Shown: positions 15,822 through 23,782 of the stretch, piece after piece
Layout of the letters: the number at the start of each line of letters is the position of its first letter
Numbering within the stretch: position 1 is the first letter of the stretch
Source of the DNA: Azospirillum sp. TSA2s
Lineage (GTDB): Bacteria; Pseudomonadota; Alphaproteobacteria; Azospirillales; Azospirillaceae
NCBI RefSeq assembly: GCF_004923315.1
Contig: NZ_CP039650.1
Location: 1,067,501 to 1,131,500 of the forward strand
Direction of reading: 5' to 3'
DNA length: 64,000 bases
Program-made: the position numbers and the translations under genes
Notes under the pieces: generated by a model
What the model saw: only the letters and a program-made list of their open reading frames with translations
Told to the model about the DNA's origin: nothing
Databases searched by the model: none

Positions 15822-16820
15822 GTGAACCGCATTTTCTCCGGCATGCAGCCGACCCGGCAGCTTCACCTCGGCAACTATCTGGGGGCGCTGCGCAACTGGG
15901 TGGATCTGCAGAACAGCTACGAGTGCATCTTCTGCGTCGTCGACCTGCACGCGCTGACCATCGACCAGGACCCGGAAGTCCTGCGCAACAACATCCGCGA
16001 GGTCACCGCGGCCTACATTGCCGCCGGCATCGACCCGGACAAGAACATCCTGTTCAACCAGTCGGTCGTGTCGGGCCATGCCGAGCTGGGCTGGATCCTG
16101 TCCTGCCACACGCCGCTGGGCTGGCTGAACCGCATGACCCAGTTCAAGGAAAAGGCCGGCAAGCAGAAGGACATGGCCAACCTCGGCCTCTACGCCTACC
16201 CCACCCTGATGGCCGCCGACATCCTGCTCTACAAGGCCACCCATGTGCCGGTGGGCGAGGACCAGAAGCAGCATCTGGAACTGGCGCGCGACATTGCCGG
16301 CGCCTTCAACCGCCGCTATGAGACCGAATTCTTCCCGCTGCCCGAGCCGCAGATCCTGGGCGAGGCGACGCGGGTGATGAGCCTGCGCGACGGCAAGAAG
16401 AAGATGTCGAAGTCGGACGAGTCCGAATATTCGCGCATCAACATGACCGACGATGCCGACACCATCGCGCAGAAGATCCGCAAGGCCAAGACCGACCCGG
16501 AACCCCTGCCGGAGACGGTGACCGAGCTGGAGGCCCGCCCCGAGGCCGACAACCTCGTCACCATCTATGGCGCGCTGGCCAGCCAGTCGCGCGAGCAGGT
16601 GCTGGCGCAGTTCGCCGGTGCCCAGTTCTCCGACTTCAAGAAGTCGCTGGTCGATTTGTCGGTGGACAAGCTGGCGCCGATCACCACCCGCATGAAGGAG
16701 CTGCTGGCCGACAAGGCGGAGATCGACCGGCTGCTGAAGAAGGGCGGCGAGCGCGCCTCCGCCATCGCGGAGAAGAACCTGAACGACGTGAAGGACATCA
16801 TCGGCCTGCTGCGGCCGTAA
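15822..16820 (+). CDS. trpS: Tryptophanyl-tRNA synthetase
   Basis: TrpS charges tRNA-Trp with tryptophan. The class I HIGH-equivalent HLGN lies in SGMQPTRQLHLGNYLGAL and the KMSKS loop in KKKMSKSDES. The 332-residue length is typical. The GTG at 15822 gives the usual first residues (VNRIFSGMQPT); the upstream ATG at 15759 adds 21 residues not found in the family. The gene is a monocistronic unit between the peptide gene and the Pcp-like gene, whose ribosome site begins just past its stop. Confidence 0.97.
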   Translation: MNRIFSGMQPTRQLHLGNYLGALRNWVDLQNSYECIFCVVDLHALTIDQDPEVLRNNIREVTAAYIAAGIDPDKNILFNQSVVSGHAELGWILSCHTPLGWLNRMTQFKEKAGKQKDMANLGLYAYPTLMAADILLYKATHVPVGEDQKQHLELARDIAGAFNRRYETEFFPLPEPQILGEATRVMSLRDGKKKMSKSDESEYSRINMTDDADTIAQKIRKAKTDPEPLPETVTELEARPEADNLVTIYGALASQSREQVLAQFAGAQFSDFKKSLVDLSVDKLAPITTRMKELLADKAEIDRLLKKGGERASAIAEKNLNDVKDIIGLLRP

Positions 16821-16847
16821 GGATGTGACTGTAAGGATGCCTTGCCC

Positions 16848-17504
16848 GTGACGGCTCCCATCCTGCTCACCGGCTTCTCGCCGTTCGGGACCTTTCCGGA
16901 CGGCGAGCCGGCCCCTGATTCAGACCATTCCTGGACGGCCGATCCGACCGCCCTGCTGATGGACCGGCTGGCGGGGGAGCCGGGGGTCGTCACCGCCACC
17001 CTGCCCCCTCTCTATGACGTCTGCGGCGACGCCTTCGCCGAGCTGCTGGCGGAACACCAGCCGCTGGCGGCGCTCGGCTTCGCCTGCCTCGAGTCGAGCG
17101 ATTACATCCGGCTGGAACGTCTGGCCTGGAACCGCGACGAAAGCCCGCTGCCCGATGCCGCCGGCACGGTGCGGGAACACGCCGACATCGTCCCCGACGG
17201 GCCGACCGCCTATGGCAGCACCCTGCCGGTGCCGCGGGTGATGCGGGAAATGTCGATGGCCGGGCTGCCGGTGACCTTCGGCGACTTCTCCGGCGGCTTC
17301 CTCGGCAACCATCTGTTCTACCGGGCGCGCCACATCATCGAGAGCGCCGACCTGGATATCCCCTACGGCTTCTTCCACATGCCGCCGCTGCCCGAACGGG
17401 CCAAGGAGTTGCGGCGGTTCGGCGGTCTGGCGCTGGAGCGGCAGGAGTTGGCGGTGCGCACACTGGTGGGAATGCTGCGCACGGCGCTGAACGGGATCGC
17501 TTAG
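16848..17504 (+). CDS. Pyroglutamyl-peptidase I-like protein lacking the catalytic Cys
   Basis: The N-terminal LLTGFSPFG and the overall 218-residue size match peptidase C15, which removes N-terminal pyroglutamate. Two triad positions are kept: Glu 90 in LERLAWN and His 177 in FFHMPPLPE. In the block that normally reads AGTxxCNHLFY this protein has SGGFLGNHLFY, so the nucleophile is replaced by Gly 153. It is therefore unlikely to be an active cysteine peptidase; it may bind peptides or have another chemistry. GTG 16848 is favoured, with AGGA 10 bases upstream; TTG 16842 is possible. It follows trpS by 27 bases. No frameshift or stop is present, so the chain itself seems intact. Confidence 0.8.
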   Translation: MTAPILLTGFSPFGTFPDGEPAPDSDHSWTADPTALLMDRLAGEPGVVTATLPPLYDVCGDAFAELLAEHQPLAALGFACLESSDYIRLERLAWNRDESPLPDAAGTVREHADIVPDGPTAYGSTLPVPRVMREMSMAGLPVTFGDFSGGFLGNHLFYRARHIIESADLDIPYGFFHMPPLPERAKELRRFGGLALERQELAVRTLVGMLRTALNGIA

Positions 17505-17548
17505 CTACAAAAATCAGGGCTACAAAAATCAGGGCTGCGAAAATCAGG
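17504..17548. repeat. Three tandem copies of a 15 bp unit
   Basis: The unit GCTACAAAAATCAGG occurs at 17504-17518 and 17519-17533, with a diverged third copy (GCTGCGAAAATCAGG) at 17534-17548. The stop of the Pcp-like gene touches the first copy, and the TGA stop of the minus-strand MarR gene lies in the third. Confidence 0.9.
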
Positions 17549-17918
17549 CTGTCTTGGCGGCGCGGCGCTGCTCGGGCGGGTTCACGATGGCGCGCAGCGC
17601 GTCCAGGAACTCACGGCCCTTGTCGGTCAGGGTGACGATCTTGCGGCGGCGCTCGCGCGGGTCTTCCTGCGCCTGCACCAGATCGAGGCCGGCCTTGCCG
17701 AAGCTGTGCCAGCGGCTGAGCGCCGCAACGTTGCGCGACGCGGAGGATTGGGCGATGCCCAGGCGTTCCGCCAGTTCGCCGATGGAGATGCCTTCGCTCT
17801 GCGCGATGGTCATGAAACTCAGCGCATACTGGATGGGCAGATCGGGGTCGAGCTTGCGGAACGCCTCAAGCACCTGGACGACGGTAAGGACCTCGTCATG
17901 ACGAACGCGGGCCGGCAT
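17544..17918 (-). CDS. MarR-family transcriptional regulator
   Basis: The 124-residue protein is a winged-helix regulator of the MarR type, which bind palindromic DNA as dimers and often respond to small aromatic ligands. The recognition helix lies in SIGELAERLGIAQSSASRNVAAL and the wing in EDPRERRRKIVTLTDKGREFL. The N-terminal VLTVVQVLEAFRKLDPDLPIQYALSFM forms the helix that leads into the DNA-binding domain. It converges on the Pcp-like gene and has no close partner; the small genes to its right read on the same strand, 26 bases upstream, so they may share a transcript. Its target is unknown. The stop codon was placed by the tandem repeat. Confidence 0.88.
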   Translation of the reverse strand: MPARVRHDEVLTVVQVLEAFRKLDPDLPIQYALSFMTIAQSEGISIGELAERLGIAQSSASRNVAALSRWHSFGKAGLDLVQAQEDPRERRRKIVTLTDKGREFLDALRAIVNPPEQRRAAKTA

Positions 17919-17944
17919 TCAGCAGGTCTCCGCGGCGCCGCGCG

Positions 17945-18121
17945 CTATGCAGCGCGGGAGGGTGGTCCCCAACGGGCCGGTGTGTAGATGATGTTCAGGC
18001 GTCCAAGCCATAGGATGACTTCCCCGTTCTCACGCCGCAGGTCGAAGGACCCGGCCGGCGATGCCCAGCGGGCGTGTTCAACGAAGAGACGGTGACCGCA
18101 AAAACCCAGAAAGACACACAT
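17945..18121 (-). CDS. Small hypothetical protein, 58 aa
   Basis: The frame starts at ATG 18121 behind AGAGGA and encodes MCVFLGFCGHRLFVEHARW at its N-terminus, then NGEVILWLGRLNIIYTPARWG near the end. It is hydrophobic and aromatic-rich with two cysteines near the start. I do not recognise a family. It overlaps the small frame at 18078-18254 by 44 bases in another phase, so at most one of the two need be real, although coupling is possible. It lies between a DUF1127-like gene and the MarR gene on the same strand. Confidence 0.5.
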   Translation of the reverse strand: MCVFLGFCGHRLFVEHARWASPAGSFDLRRENGEVILWLGRLNIIYTPARWGPPSRAA

Positions 18122-18254
18122 GGGATCCTCTCGATATCCGGAATTCACGTTCGAAGGGTGCGGGAAGAAGGCGGGCCGGCTGGGCATGATTGGCGGCGGT
18201 GATGGCCGGATCGCCCGATCGGCGAGTCCAGGCGGTGGTTACGATGGCTTTCAT
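18078..18254 (-). CDS. Very small hypothetical gene, 58 aa
   Basis: ATG 18254 is preceded by CTGGAGAG at ideal distance, one of the best ribosome sites in the region. The frame runs 58 codons from MKAIVTTAWTRRSG to CLSGFLRSPSLR and stops at TGA 18078-18080. It has a basic, Arg-rich composition, no hydrophobic segment and no family I recognise. Its end overlaps the start of the next small gene, so translation could be coupled. The alternative is that the ribosome site serves a shorter leader peptide. Confidence 0.4.
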   Translation of the reverse strand: MKAIVTTAWTRRSGDPAITAANHAQPARLLPAPFEREFRISRGSHVCLSGFLRSPSLR

Positions 18255-18315
18255 CGATACTCTCCAGGGGTTGAGTGATGCCGGCGTGAGAGGCCGGCGG
18301 ATCCGGTATCGCTGC

Positions 18316-18540
18316 TCAGCGATACGGTTGCAAGGTCAAAAATGTCCGCGCGTCCGATAGGTTCCGATCGCGGATGTGAAAAGGCGGAAGAGGGCGGCCG
18401 AGCGGAGGCTCTTCTCCATCCGTCGCCTCCCCGTCCGCCAGTCCGATGTCGCGCCGCAGGTGGTCGCACAATCGGCCCGGTCCGGAGGATGCCCCGGAAT
18501 CGAGCCAGCGGCTCTGCATCGCCGTCCACAAGGTCGGCAT
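18316..18540 (-). CDS. DUF1127-like small protein, 74 aa
   Basis: The start ATG 18540 follows AGGAG with good spacing. The middle of the 74-residue product, RLCDHLRRDIGLADGE, matches the short DUF1127 pattern (L..L..L.R.DIGL), which is found in small alphaproteobacterial proteins linked to phosphate and carbon regulation, RNA turnover and stress. The C-terminal extension (PLGRPLPPFHIRDRNLSDAR) is longer than typical. It is the first of three small genes on this strand that run toward the MarR gene. A divergent hydrolase gene lies to the right. Confidence 0.6.
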   Translation of the reverse strand: MPTLWTAMQSRWLDSGASSGPGRLCDHLRRDIGLADGEATDGEEPPLGRPLPPFHIRDRNLSDARTFLTLQPYR

Positions 18541-18823
18541 GATCTGCTCCTGAGAAAGAGAGGCTCCGTCCGTCGGGCCTCTGGAGGCGAAATAATTCCG
18601 TGTGCGGATGTGTTCCGTCAACCCGTCCGTCCGTCAATGGCGTGATCTTTGCCGCACGGCTGTTGCAGATCAGCATCACCTATCGGCCGTTTTGCCGCCG
18701 TTCGGCTATCGGTCGGGATGGCGCCGGGCGCCTCTGGACAAGCGAAGGTCGCTCGGTCAAACACAAAGCCGCCGCCCAAAACCGTCTGCGGTACTCCATC
18801 CATCAGGTCCAGGTCGTCCGTCC

Positions 18824-20359
18824 GTGTCCATCCTCTCCTCTCCCGCATGGCCGATAGCGGTGCGCTCCGCCCGCAAGCTGCGGGCTGCGCTCGCGGCGGT
18901 TGCCGTGGTGATGGGTGCGCTGTTGGCCATGCCCGCGGTGGCGGAGACCCGCTTCACCCCTGGCCCCTGCTGGTTCACCGTTCCCGACGGAGAAGCGGCG
19001 CTGTGCGGGACGGTGGCGGTACCGGAACGCCGCGACCGCGCCAACAGCCGCAGCCTGCGCCTGCCGGTCGCCGTGCTGCTCAGCACCGCGCGCCAGCCCG
19101 ACCCGGACCCTGTGCTGTTTCTGGAGGGTGGTCCCGGCGCCTCCCCCTTCGGCACCGGCGAGGCGACGGAAGAGCGGATGGAGGTGTGGTGGGAGCTGTC
19201 GGCGCCCTTCCGCCGCACCCGCAACCTGATCCTGTTCGACCCGCGCGGCGTCGGCCGGGCGGAGCCGGACACCGATTGCCCGGAACTGGACGCCGTCGAC
19301 GCCCGCGGCACCCGGCCGCAGACGCGCGAGCAGCGGTCGGCGGCGGAACGCTCCGCAATCAGCGCCTGCATCGCGCGGCTGAAGGCGGCCGGGCTGGATT
19401 CCACGCAGTTTTCCACCCCCGTCGCGGCGGAGGATGCGCTGGACATTGCGACGGCGCTGGGCGCCCAGCGCGTCAACCTGTTCGCGGTGTCCTACGGCAC
19501 GCGCGTCGGGCTGGAGATCCTGCGGCGGCAGGGCGGCCGCGTCCGCACCGCCGTGTTCGACAGCATCTACCCGCCCGACGTCAACGCGCAGGAGGAGACG
19601 GCCGGGCTGGCCCAGCGTGCCTACCGCCGGCTGTTCGACGATTGCGCCGCCAACCGGACCTGCCGCTCCGCCTTTCCCGACCTGGAGAAGCGCTTCCTCT
19701 CCCTGGTCGAACGGCTGGATCGCAATCCCGTCGACATCGTCGTCGGCGATCATGAGACGCGCCGTGCCCTGCGGCTGACCGGCGGAGCGATCATCGCCGC
19801 CGGGCTGGAGGCGATGGCGATCAGCGAAGCGGTGCCGGCATTGCCGATCATGCTCGACCGCGCCATCCGCGGCCAATACGCCACCCTTGCCGAATGGGCG
19901 CCGACCAACTGGCTGGGCGATCCGGAGGTCGCCGACGGGCTGGCCTTTTCCGTCGAATGCCGTGAGTCGGTCAACACCGCCGACCCGCAGAAGCGCGCCG
20001 ACAACGCCCGCCGCTATGCCCCCTACGGGCTCGTTGCCGCCGACGATCCGGGCCGGCGCGTCTGCCGTCTCTGGCCCGCCGGCCATCAGGAACCGGCCGA
20101 GCGCCTGCCGGTCGCCAGCCCGGTGCCGGTCCTGCTGCTGTCCGGCGCCTACGACCCCGTCACACCGCCGGACTGGGGCGACCGTGCCGCCACCACCCTG
20201 CCGAAGAGCCGCCATCTGGTCTTCCGCGCCGCCAGCCACATCGTAACATCCAGCGAAGACTGCGCCATGGCCGCCGCCGTGACCTTCGTGGAGCAGGAGT
20301 CGGTGCCGACGACCGTCTGTCCGGGGGCGAGCAAGCCGCCGGTGTTCGAGGGGCCGTAA
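18824..20359 (+). CDS. Secreted alpha/beta hydrolase with TAP-like C-terminal domain
   Basis: The protein resembles tripeptidyl or prolyl aminopeptidases of the S33 family. After a signal sequence (RKLRAALAAVAVVMGALLA, cleaved near AVAETR) come LEGGPGAS for the oxyanion hole, LFDPRGVG, the nucleophile elbow VSYGTR, the acid in LLLSGAYDPVTPP and the catalytic His in ASHIVTSSEDC. Six or more cysteines suggest disulfides outside the cytoplasm. The start is uncertain: GTG 18824 or GTG 18860 both give a usable signal peptide, and neither has a good ribosome site. The substrate is not known. It stands alone, divergent from the small-gene cluster. Confidence 0.82.
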   Translation: MSILSSPAWPIAVRSARKLRAALAAVAVVMGALLAMPAVAETRFTPGPCWFTVPDGEAALCGTVAVPERRDRANSRSLRLPVAVLLSTARQPDPDPVLFLEGGPGASPFGTGEATEERMEVWWELSAPFRRTRNLILFDPRGVGRAEPDTDCPELDAVDARGTRPQTREQRSAAERSAISACIARLKAAGLDSTQFSTPVAAEDALDIATALGAQRVNLFAVSYGTRVGLEILRRQGGRVRTAVFDSIYPPDVNAQEETAGLAQRAYRRLFDDCAANRTCRSAFPDLEKRFLSLVERLDRNPVDIVVGDHETRRALRLTGGAIIAAGLEAMAISEAVPALPIMLDRAIRGQYATLAEWAPTNWLGDPEVADGLAFSVECRESVNTADPQKRADNARRYAPYGLVAADDPGRRVCRLWPAGHQEPAERLPVASPVPVLLLSGAYDPVTPPDWGDRAATTLPKSRHLVFRAASHIVTSSEDCAMAAAVTFVEQESVPTTVCPGASKPPVFEGP

Positions 20360-20453
20360 GTTCTGGGAAGAGCAGATAGATAAAAATCAAGAAGCATAAT
20401 ACTAAGAAAATAGAAATTTTAAATTAACGGGTGGGGAAATGGGAAAATAAAAA
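20360..20453. other. AT-rich leader of the FkbM gene
   Basis: This 94-base gap is strikingly AT-rich (about two thirds A or T) in a window of high-GC DNA. It contains runs such as GATAAAAATCAAG and ATAGAAATTTTAAATTAAC and ends in the weak ribosome site GGGGAAATGGGAAA. A promoter is likely here, and the composition suggests imported DNA. Confidence 0.7.
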
Positions 20454-21197
20454 ATGATCAAGTTAGACCGTATTTGCGAACACACATTCTTCTCTTTGAT
20501 CAATGAAAACTCTGTTGTGGTCGATTTCGGCTGCAACGAGGGAAAATTCGCACACACCGTCATCGGGCGGTATGGCTGCAAGGTCTTTTCAGCCGAGCCT
20601 GTTCCCGAATGTGCCGAACAGATCACCCGACATCCCAGGCTGACGCTTCAGCAGGTTGCGATTTCCGGCGCATCGGGCAGCCTGGACATCCATGTTTATC
20701 CGGACCGCTGTGCGAGCGGCTTCAACCGTTCTCCGGCAGAACAGGCGATTCGGACCATCCGGGCCGAAGCCATGACCCTGGCGGAGTTCCGGCGCCGCTG
20801 CGGCATCGGCCGCATCGCCTTGTTGAAGGTCGACATCGAGGGTGCCGAATTGGACATGTTCGCGGCCGCTGCGGATGAGGAATTTTCGGACATCGACCAG
20901 ATCACCGTCGAATTCCACGACTTCTTCTATCCCGAAATGCGACCGGCGGTGGAGGCGGTGAAACAGCGGATGCGGTCCCTGGGATTCCATATGTTGCCAT
21001 TCTCCCTGGATAACACCGACGTCCTCTTCGTCAATCGCCGGGCCGCGGTGAACTGGCAGAACCGGCTGTGGGCCGGCACCGTGGTGAAATATGGCCGCGG
21101 GCTCGAACGGCGGTTGCGGCAGATGATCGGCCGGACCGCTACCGCCCCGGCGCGATCCGCCGGTAGCTCAGCGCCTCGGCGATGTGGCGACGCCTGA
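20454..21197 (+). CDS. FkbM-family SAM-dependent methyltransferase
   Basis: The 247-residue protein carries the SAM-binding motif VVDFGCNEGKFAHTV (from about residue 22), the second motif VFSAEPVPECAEQI and the FkbM signature LLKVDIEGAELDMF. FkbM-type enzymes O-methylate sugars, polyketides or glycan parts; the acceptor here is unknown. The N-terminal third is coded in more AT-rich DNA than neighbours, and an AT-rich leader precedes it, both signs of transfer. The last 59 bases overlap the convergent comM gene, and the final residues (SAGSSAPRRCGDA) look like read-through into that gene rather than a conserved end. Confidence 0.8.
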   Translation: MIKLDRICEHTFFSLINENSVVVDFGCNEGKFAHTVIGRYGCKVFSAEPVPECAEQITRHPRLTLQQVAISGASGSLDIHVYPDRCASGFNRSPAEQAIRTIRAEAMTLAEFRRRCGIGRIALLKVDIEGAELDMFAAAADEEFSDIDQITVEFHDFFYPEMRPAVEAVKQRMRSLGFHMLPFSLDNTDVLFVNRRAAVNWQNRLWAGTVVKYGRGLERRLRQMIGRTATAPARSAGSSAPRRCGDA

Positions 21198-22671
21198 CCC
21201 CCTCGACCCCGTCCAGATCGGCCAAGGTCCGCCCCACCCGCATCACCCGGTGGTAGCCGCGGGCCGACAGCTTCAGCCGCTCCGCCGCCTCGGTCAGCAG
21301 GGCGCGACCGGGGGCGTCGGGGGAGGCCACCTTCTCCAGAAGTTCGCCATCGGCCTCGGCATTCGTCCGCACAGCCCGGCCGGCCGGGTAAGGACCGAAG
21401 CCGTCATAGCGTTCCGCCTGGATGGCGCGGGCGACGGCGACGCGGGCGGCGATGTCGGCGCTTCCCTCGGCGGGAGGCGGCAGGCTGAGGTCGGCGGGAC
21501 TGACCGCCGGCACGTCGATATGCAAGTCGATACGATCGAACAGCGGCCCACTAATTTTAGATTGATAATCTGCTGCACATTTCGGCGCCCGCGCGCAGGC
21601 GAGCGAGGCATCGTCGAGATGGCCGCAGCGGCAGGGGTTCATCGCCGCCACCAGTTGCACGCGCGCCGGATAGGTTACATGATGATTGGCACGGCTGACC
21701 ACCGCCTTGCCGGTTTCCAGCGGCTGGCGCAACGCCTCCAGCAGGGCGCGTGGGAATTCGGGCAGTTCGTCGAGGAAGAGAACGCCCTGGTGCGCCAAGG
21801 AGATTTCTCCGGGCTTGGCCCGCGTGCCGCCGCCGACCAGCGCCGGCAGGCTGGCGGACTGGTGCGGCGCGCGGTAGGGGCGCTGGCGCAGCAGACGCCC
21901 GCCCTCCAGCAGCCCGCCGACGCTGTGGATCATCGACACCTCCAGCGCCTCCGCCGGGTCGAGCGGCGGCAGCAGGCCGGGCAGGCGGGCGGCCAGCATC
22001 GACTTGCCGGAACCGGGCGGCCCGATCATCAACAGGTTGTGCGATCCGGCGGCGGCGACCTCCAGCGCGCGCTTGGCGGTCTCGTTGCCCTTCACGTCGC
22101 GCAGGTCGGGCGGCGGCGCGTCCTGTTCCTGCAGCCGCGGCTTGGGCGGGGTCAGCACCTGGGTGCCCTTGAAATGGTTGATGAGGGCCAGCAAATTGGC
22201 CGGCGCCAGCACGTCCAGATCGGGACCGGCCCAGGCCGCCTCGCCGCCGCAGACCGCCGGGCAGATCAGGCCGCGGTCGTTGGCCAGTGCGTCGATGGCG
22301 GCGGGCAGCACGCCGGCCACCGGGGTCAGCGCGCCGTCCAGCGCCAGCTCGCCCAGCGCCACATAGCGGGCGATCTCCGCATCCGGCAGAACCCCCATCA
22401 CCGTCAGCAGGCCGAGCGCGATCGGCAGGTCGAAATGGCTGCCCTCCTTCAGCACGTCGGCGGGGGCGAGGTTGACGGTGATGCGCTTGGCCGGAAGCGC
22501 CAGCCCCAGCGCATGCAGCGCGGCACGCACCCGCTCCCGGCTTTCGCCCACCGCCTTGTCGGGCAGGCCGACGACGGTGAAGGCGACGATTCCGCCGGAC
22601 ATCTGGACCTGGACGTCGATCCCCAGCACCTCGATGCCCTGGAACGCCACCGTGTTGACGCGCGCAACCAC
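21139..22671 (-). CDS. comM: ComM/YifB-type Mg-chelatase-like ATPase
   Basis: ComM is a hexameric helicase-like AAA+ protein that promotes branch migration during natural transformation in some bacteria. The 510-residue chain has the N-terminal ChlI-like domain (VNTVAFQGIEVLGIDVQVQM, then VGLPDKAVGESRERVRAAL), Walker A GPPGSGKSM, Walker B VLFLDELPEF, and the C-terminal Mg_chelatase_C block with PCRCGH and a late helical bundle (LTEAAERLKLSARGYHRVM). Two cysteine pairs flank the insert and may bind metal. The start at 22671 fits the family. It converges with the FkbM gene, overlapping it. A transformation role in this organism is inference. Confidence 0.93.
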   Translation of the reverse strand: MVARVNTVAFQGIEVLGIDVQVQMSGGIVAFTVVGLPDKAVGESRERVRAALHALGLALPAKRITVNLAPADVLKEGSHFDLPIALGLLTVMGVLPDAEIARYVALGELALDGALTPVAGVLPAAIDALANDRGLICPAVCGGEAAWAGPDLDVLAPANLLALINHFKGTQVLTPPKPRLQEQDAPPPDLRDVKGNETAKRALEVAAAGSHNLLMIGPPGSGKSMLAARLPGLLPPLDPAEALEVSMIHSVGGLLEGGRLLRQRPYRAPHQSASLPALVGGGTRAKPGEISLAHQGVLFLDELPEFPRALLEALRQPLETGKAVVSRANHHVTYPARVQLVAAMNPCRCGHLDDASLACARAPKCAADYQSKISGPLFDRIDLHIDVPAVSPADLSLPPPAEGSADIAARVAVARAIQAERYDGFGPYPAGRAVRTNAEADGELLEKVASPDAPGRALLTEAAERLKLSARGYHRVMRVGRTLADLDGVEGVRRRHIAEALSYRRIAPGR

Positions 22672-22892
22672 AACCGCACCCCGAAACAGACGCCCGAGCG
22701 GGCAAATTACACGCGATTGTAGTCATCGCCGGAGCAATGCGCCAGCGCGGGATGAGAGCGGTCATCGCCACGGCCCCGTCATGCCCGCCCGGCGCAGGGA
22801 GCGGTTGTCGCGGCCGTTTGGCCGCCTAACATGAGGGCCAACGCATTCCCGGCCGCATTCCCGGCACGCATCGTCGAAAAGGATCCGCCACC

Positions 22893-23639
22893 GTGCAGCT
22901 TCACCTGAGCACCTGGGCCGAGGTCGAAACCTACCTCAAGACCTCCAAGGGCATCATCATGCCGATCGGCTCGACCGAGCAGCATGGGCCGAACGGGCTG
23001 GTCGGCACCGACGCCATCTGTGCCGAGGTCATCGCCAAGGGCGTCGGCGACGCCACCGGCGCGCTGGTCGGCCCGACCATCCCGGTCGGCATGGCCGTGC
23101 ACCATATGGAATTCCCCGGCTCGATGACGCTGAAGCCGTCGACGCTGATCGCCCTGCTGCGCGACTATGTCGGCTCGCTGGCCGAACACGGGTTCGAGCG
23201 CTTCTTCTTCGTCAACGGCCATGGCGGCAACATCGCCACCGTCCGCGCCGCCTTCTACGAGATCCATGCGGAGAACCGGGCGTTGCGCGGCCGCGACGCG
23301 CCGGACCTGCGTTGCGCCCTGGTGAGCTGGTGGGAGAATGGCGAGGTCGCCCGCCTGTCGCGCGAGCTGTACCAGGGCAAGGAAGGCTCACACGCCACCC
23401 CCAGCGAGGTGTCGCTGACCCAGTACGCCTATCCCGACTCGATCAAGACCGCGGCGCTGGAGCCGGAACAGGCGCCGGCCGGCGGCTTCCACGACGCCCG
23501 CGACTTCCGCCGCCGCTATCCCGACGGCCGCATCGGCTCCGCCCCCGGTCTCGCCCGTCCGGAGCATGGCCGGCAGCTGTACGAGGCGGCGGTCGCCGCC
23601 ATCGCCACGCAGTACCGCAGCTTCCTGGCGGAGCAGTAA
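22893..23639 (+). CDS. Creatininase family metal-dependent amidohydrolase
   Basis: The protein has the creatininase fold. Metal-binding residues appear in order: STEQHG (Glu and His), GTDA (Asp), VNGHGGN (His) and SHATPSEVS (Glu). Members hydrolyse cyclic or formamide-like amides, including creatinine and formamidopyrimidines, and the same fold includes mycofactocin and riboflavin-pathway proteins. The specific substrate is not visible. GTG 22893 follows AAAAGGATCC. It lies between divergent comM and hrcA, as a one-gene unit with no partner in sight. Confidence 0.88.
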   Translation: MQLHLSTWAEVETYLKTSKGIIMPIGSTEQHGPNGLVGTDAICAEVIAKGVGDATGALVGPTIPVGMAVHHMEFPGSMTLKPSTLIALLRDYVGSLAEHGFERFFFVNGHGGNIATVRAAFYEIHAENRALRGRDAPDLRCALVSWWENGEVARLSRELYQGKEGSHATPSEVSLTQYAYPDSIKTAALEPEQAPAGGFHDARDFRRRYPDGRIGSAPGLARPEHGRQLYEAAVAAIATQYRSFLAEQ

Positions 23640-23686
23640 GGGGCGTCACGCGGTCGCATGGTGGCGGGACTTCTTCGCCCCGCACG

Positions 23687-23715
23687 TTGATTCGGCGGTC
23701 GGACCTGCCTAAATT
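23687..23715 (+). promoter_or_regulatory. Candidate sigma-70 promoter of hrcA
   Basis: TTGATT (23687-23692) and TAAATT (23710-23715) are 17 bases apart and lie 68 bases before the hrcA start. I see no CIRCE element (TTAGCACTC-N9-GAGTGCTAA) here, so HrcA does not appear to repress itself through the usual site. Confidence 0.5.
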
Positions 23716-23782
23716 CGGACCGGTTGACGGAACTCCCGTTCCGTAGCCGACCAGCCCGAACAGAGCCCGACCGCCCTAGCCC

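Noticed and set aside
23640..23782. CIRCE element before hrcA
   Set aside because: No TTAGCACTC or GAGTGCTAA arms occur; only a sigma-70-like promoter is visible.
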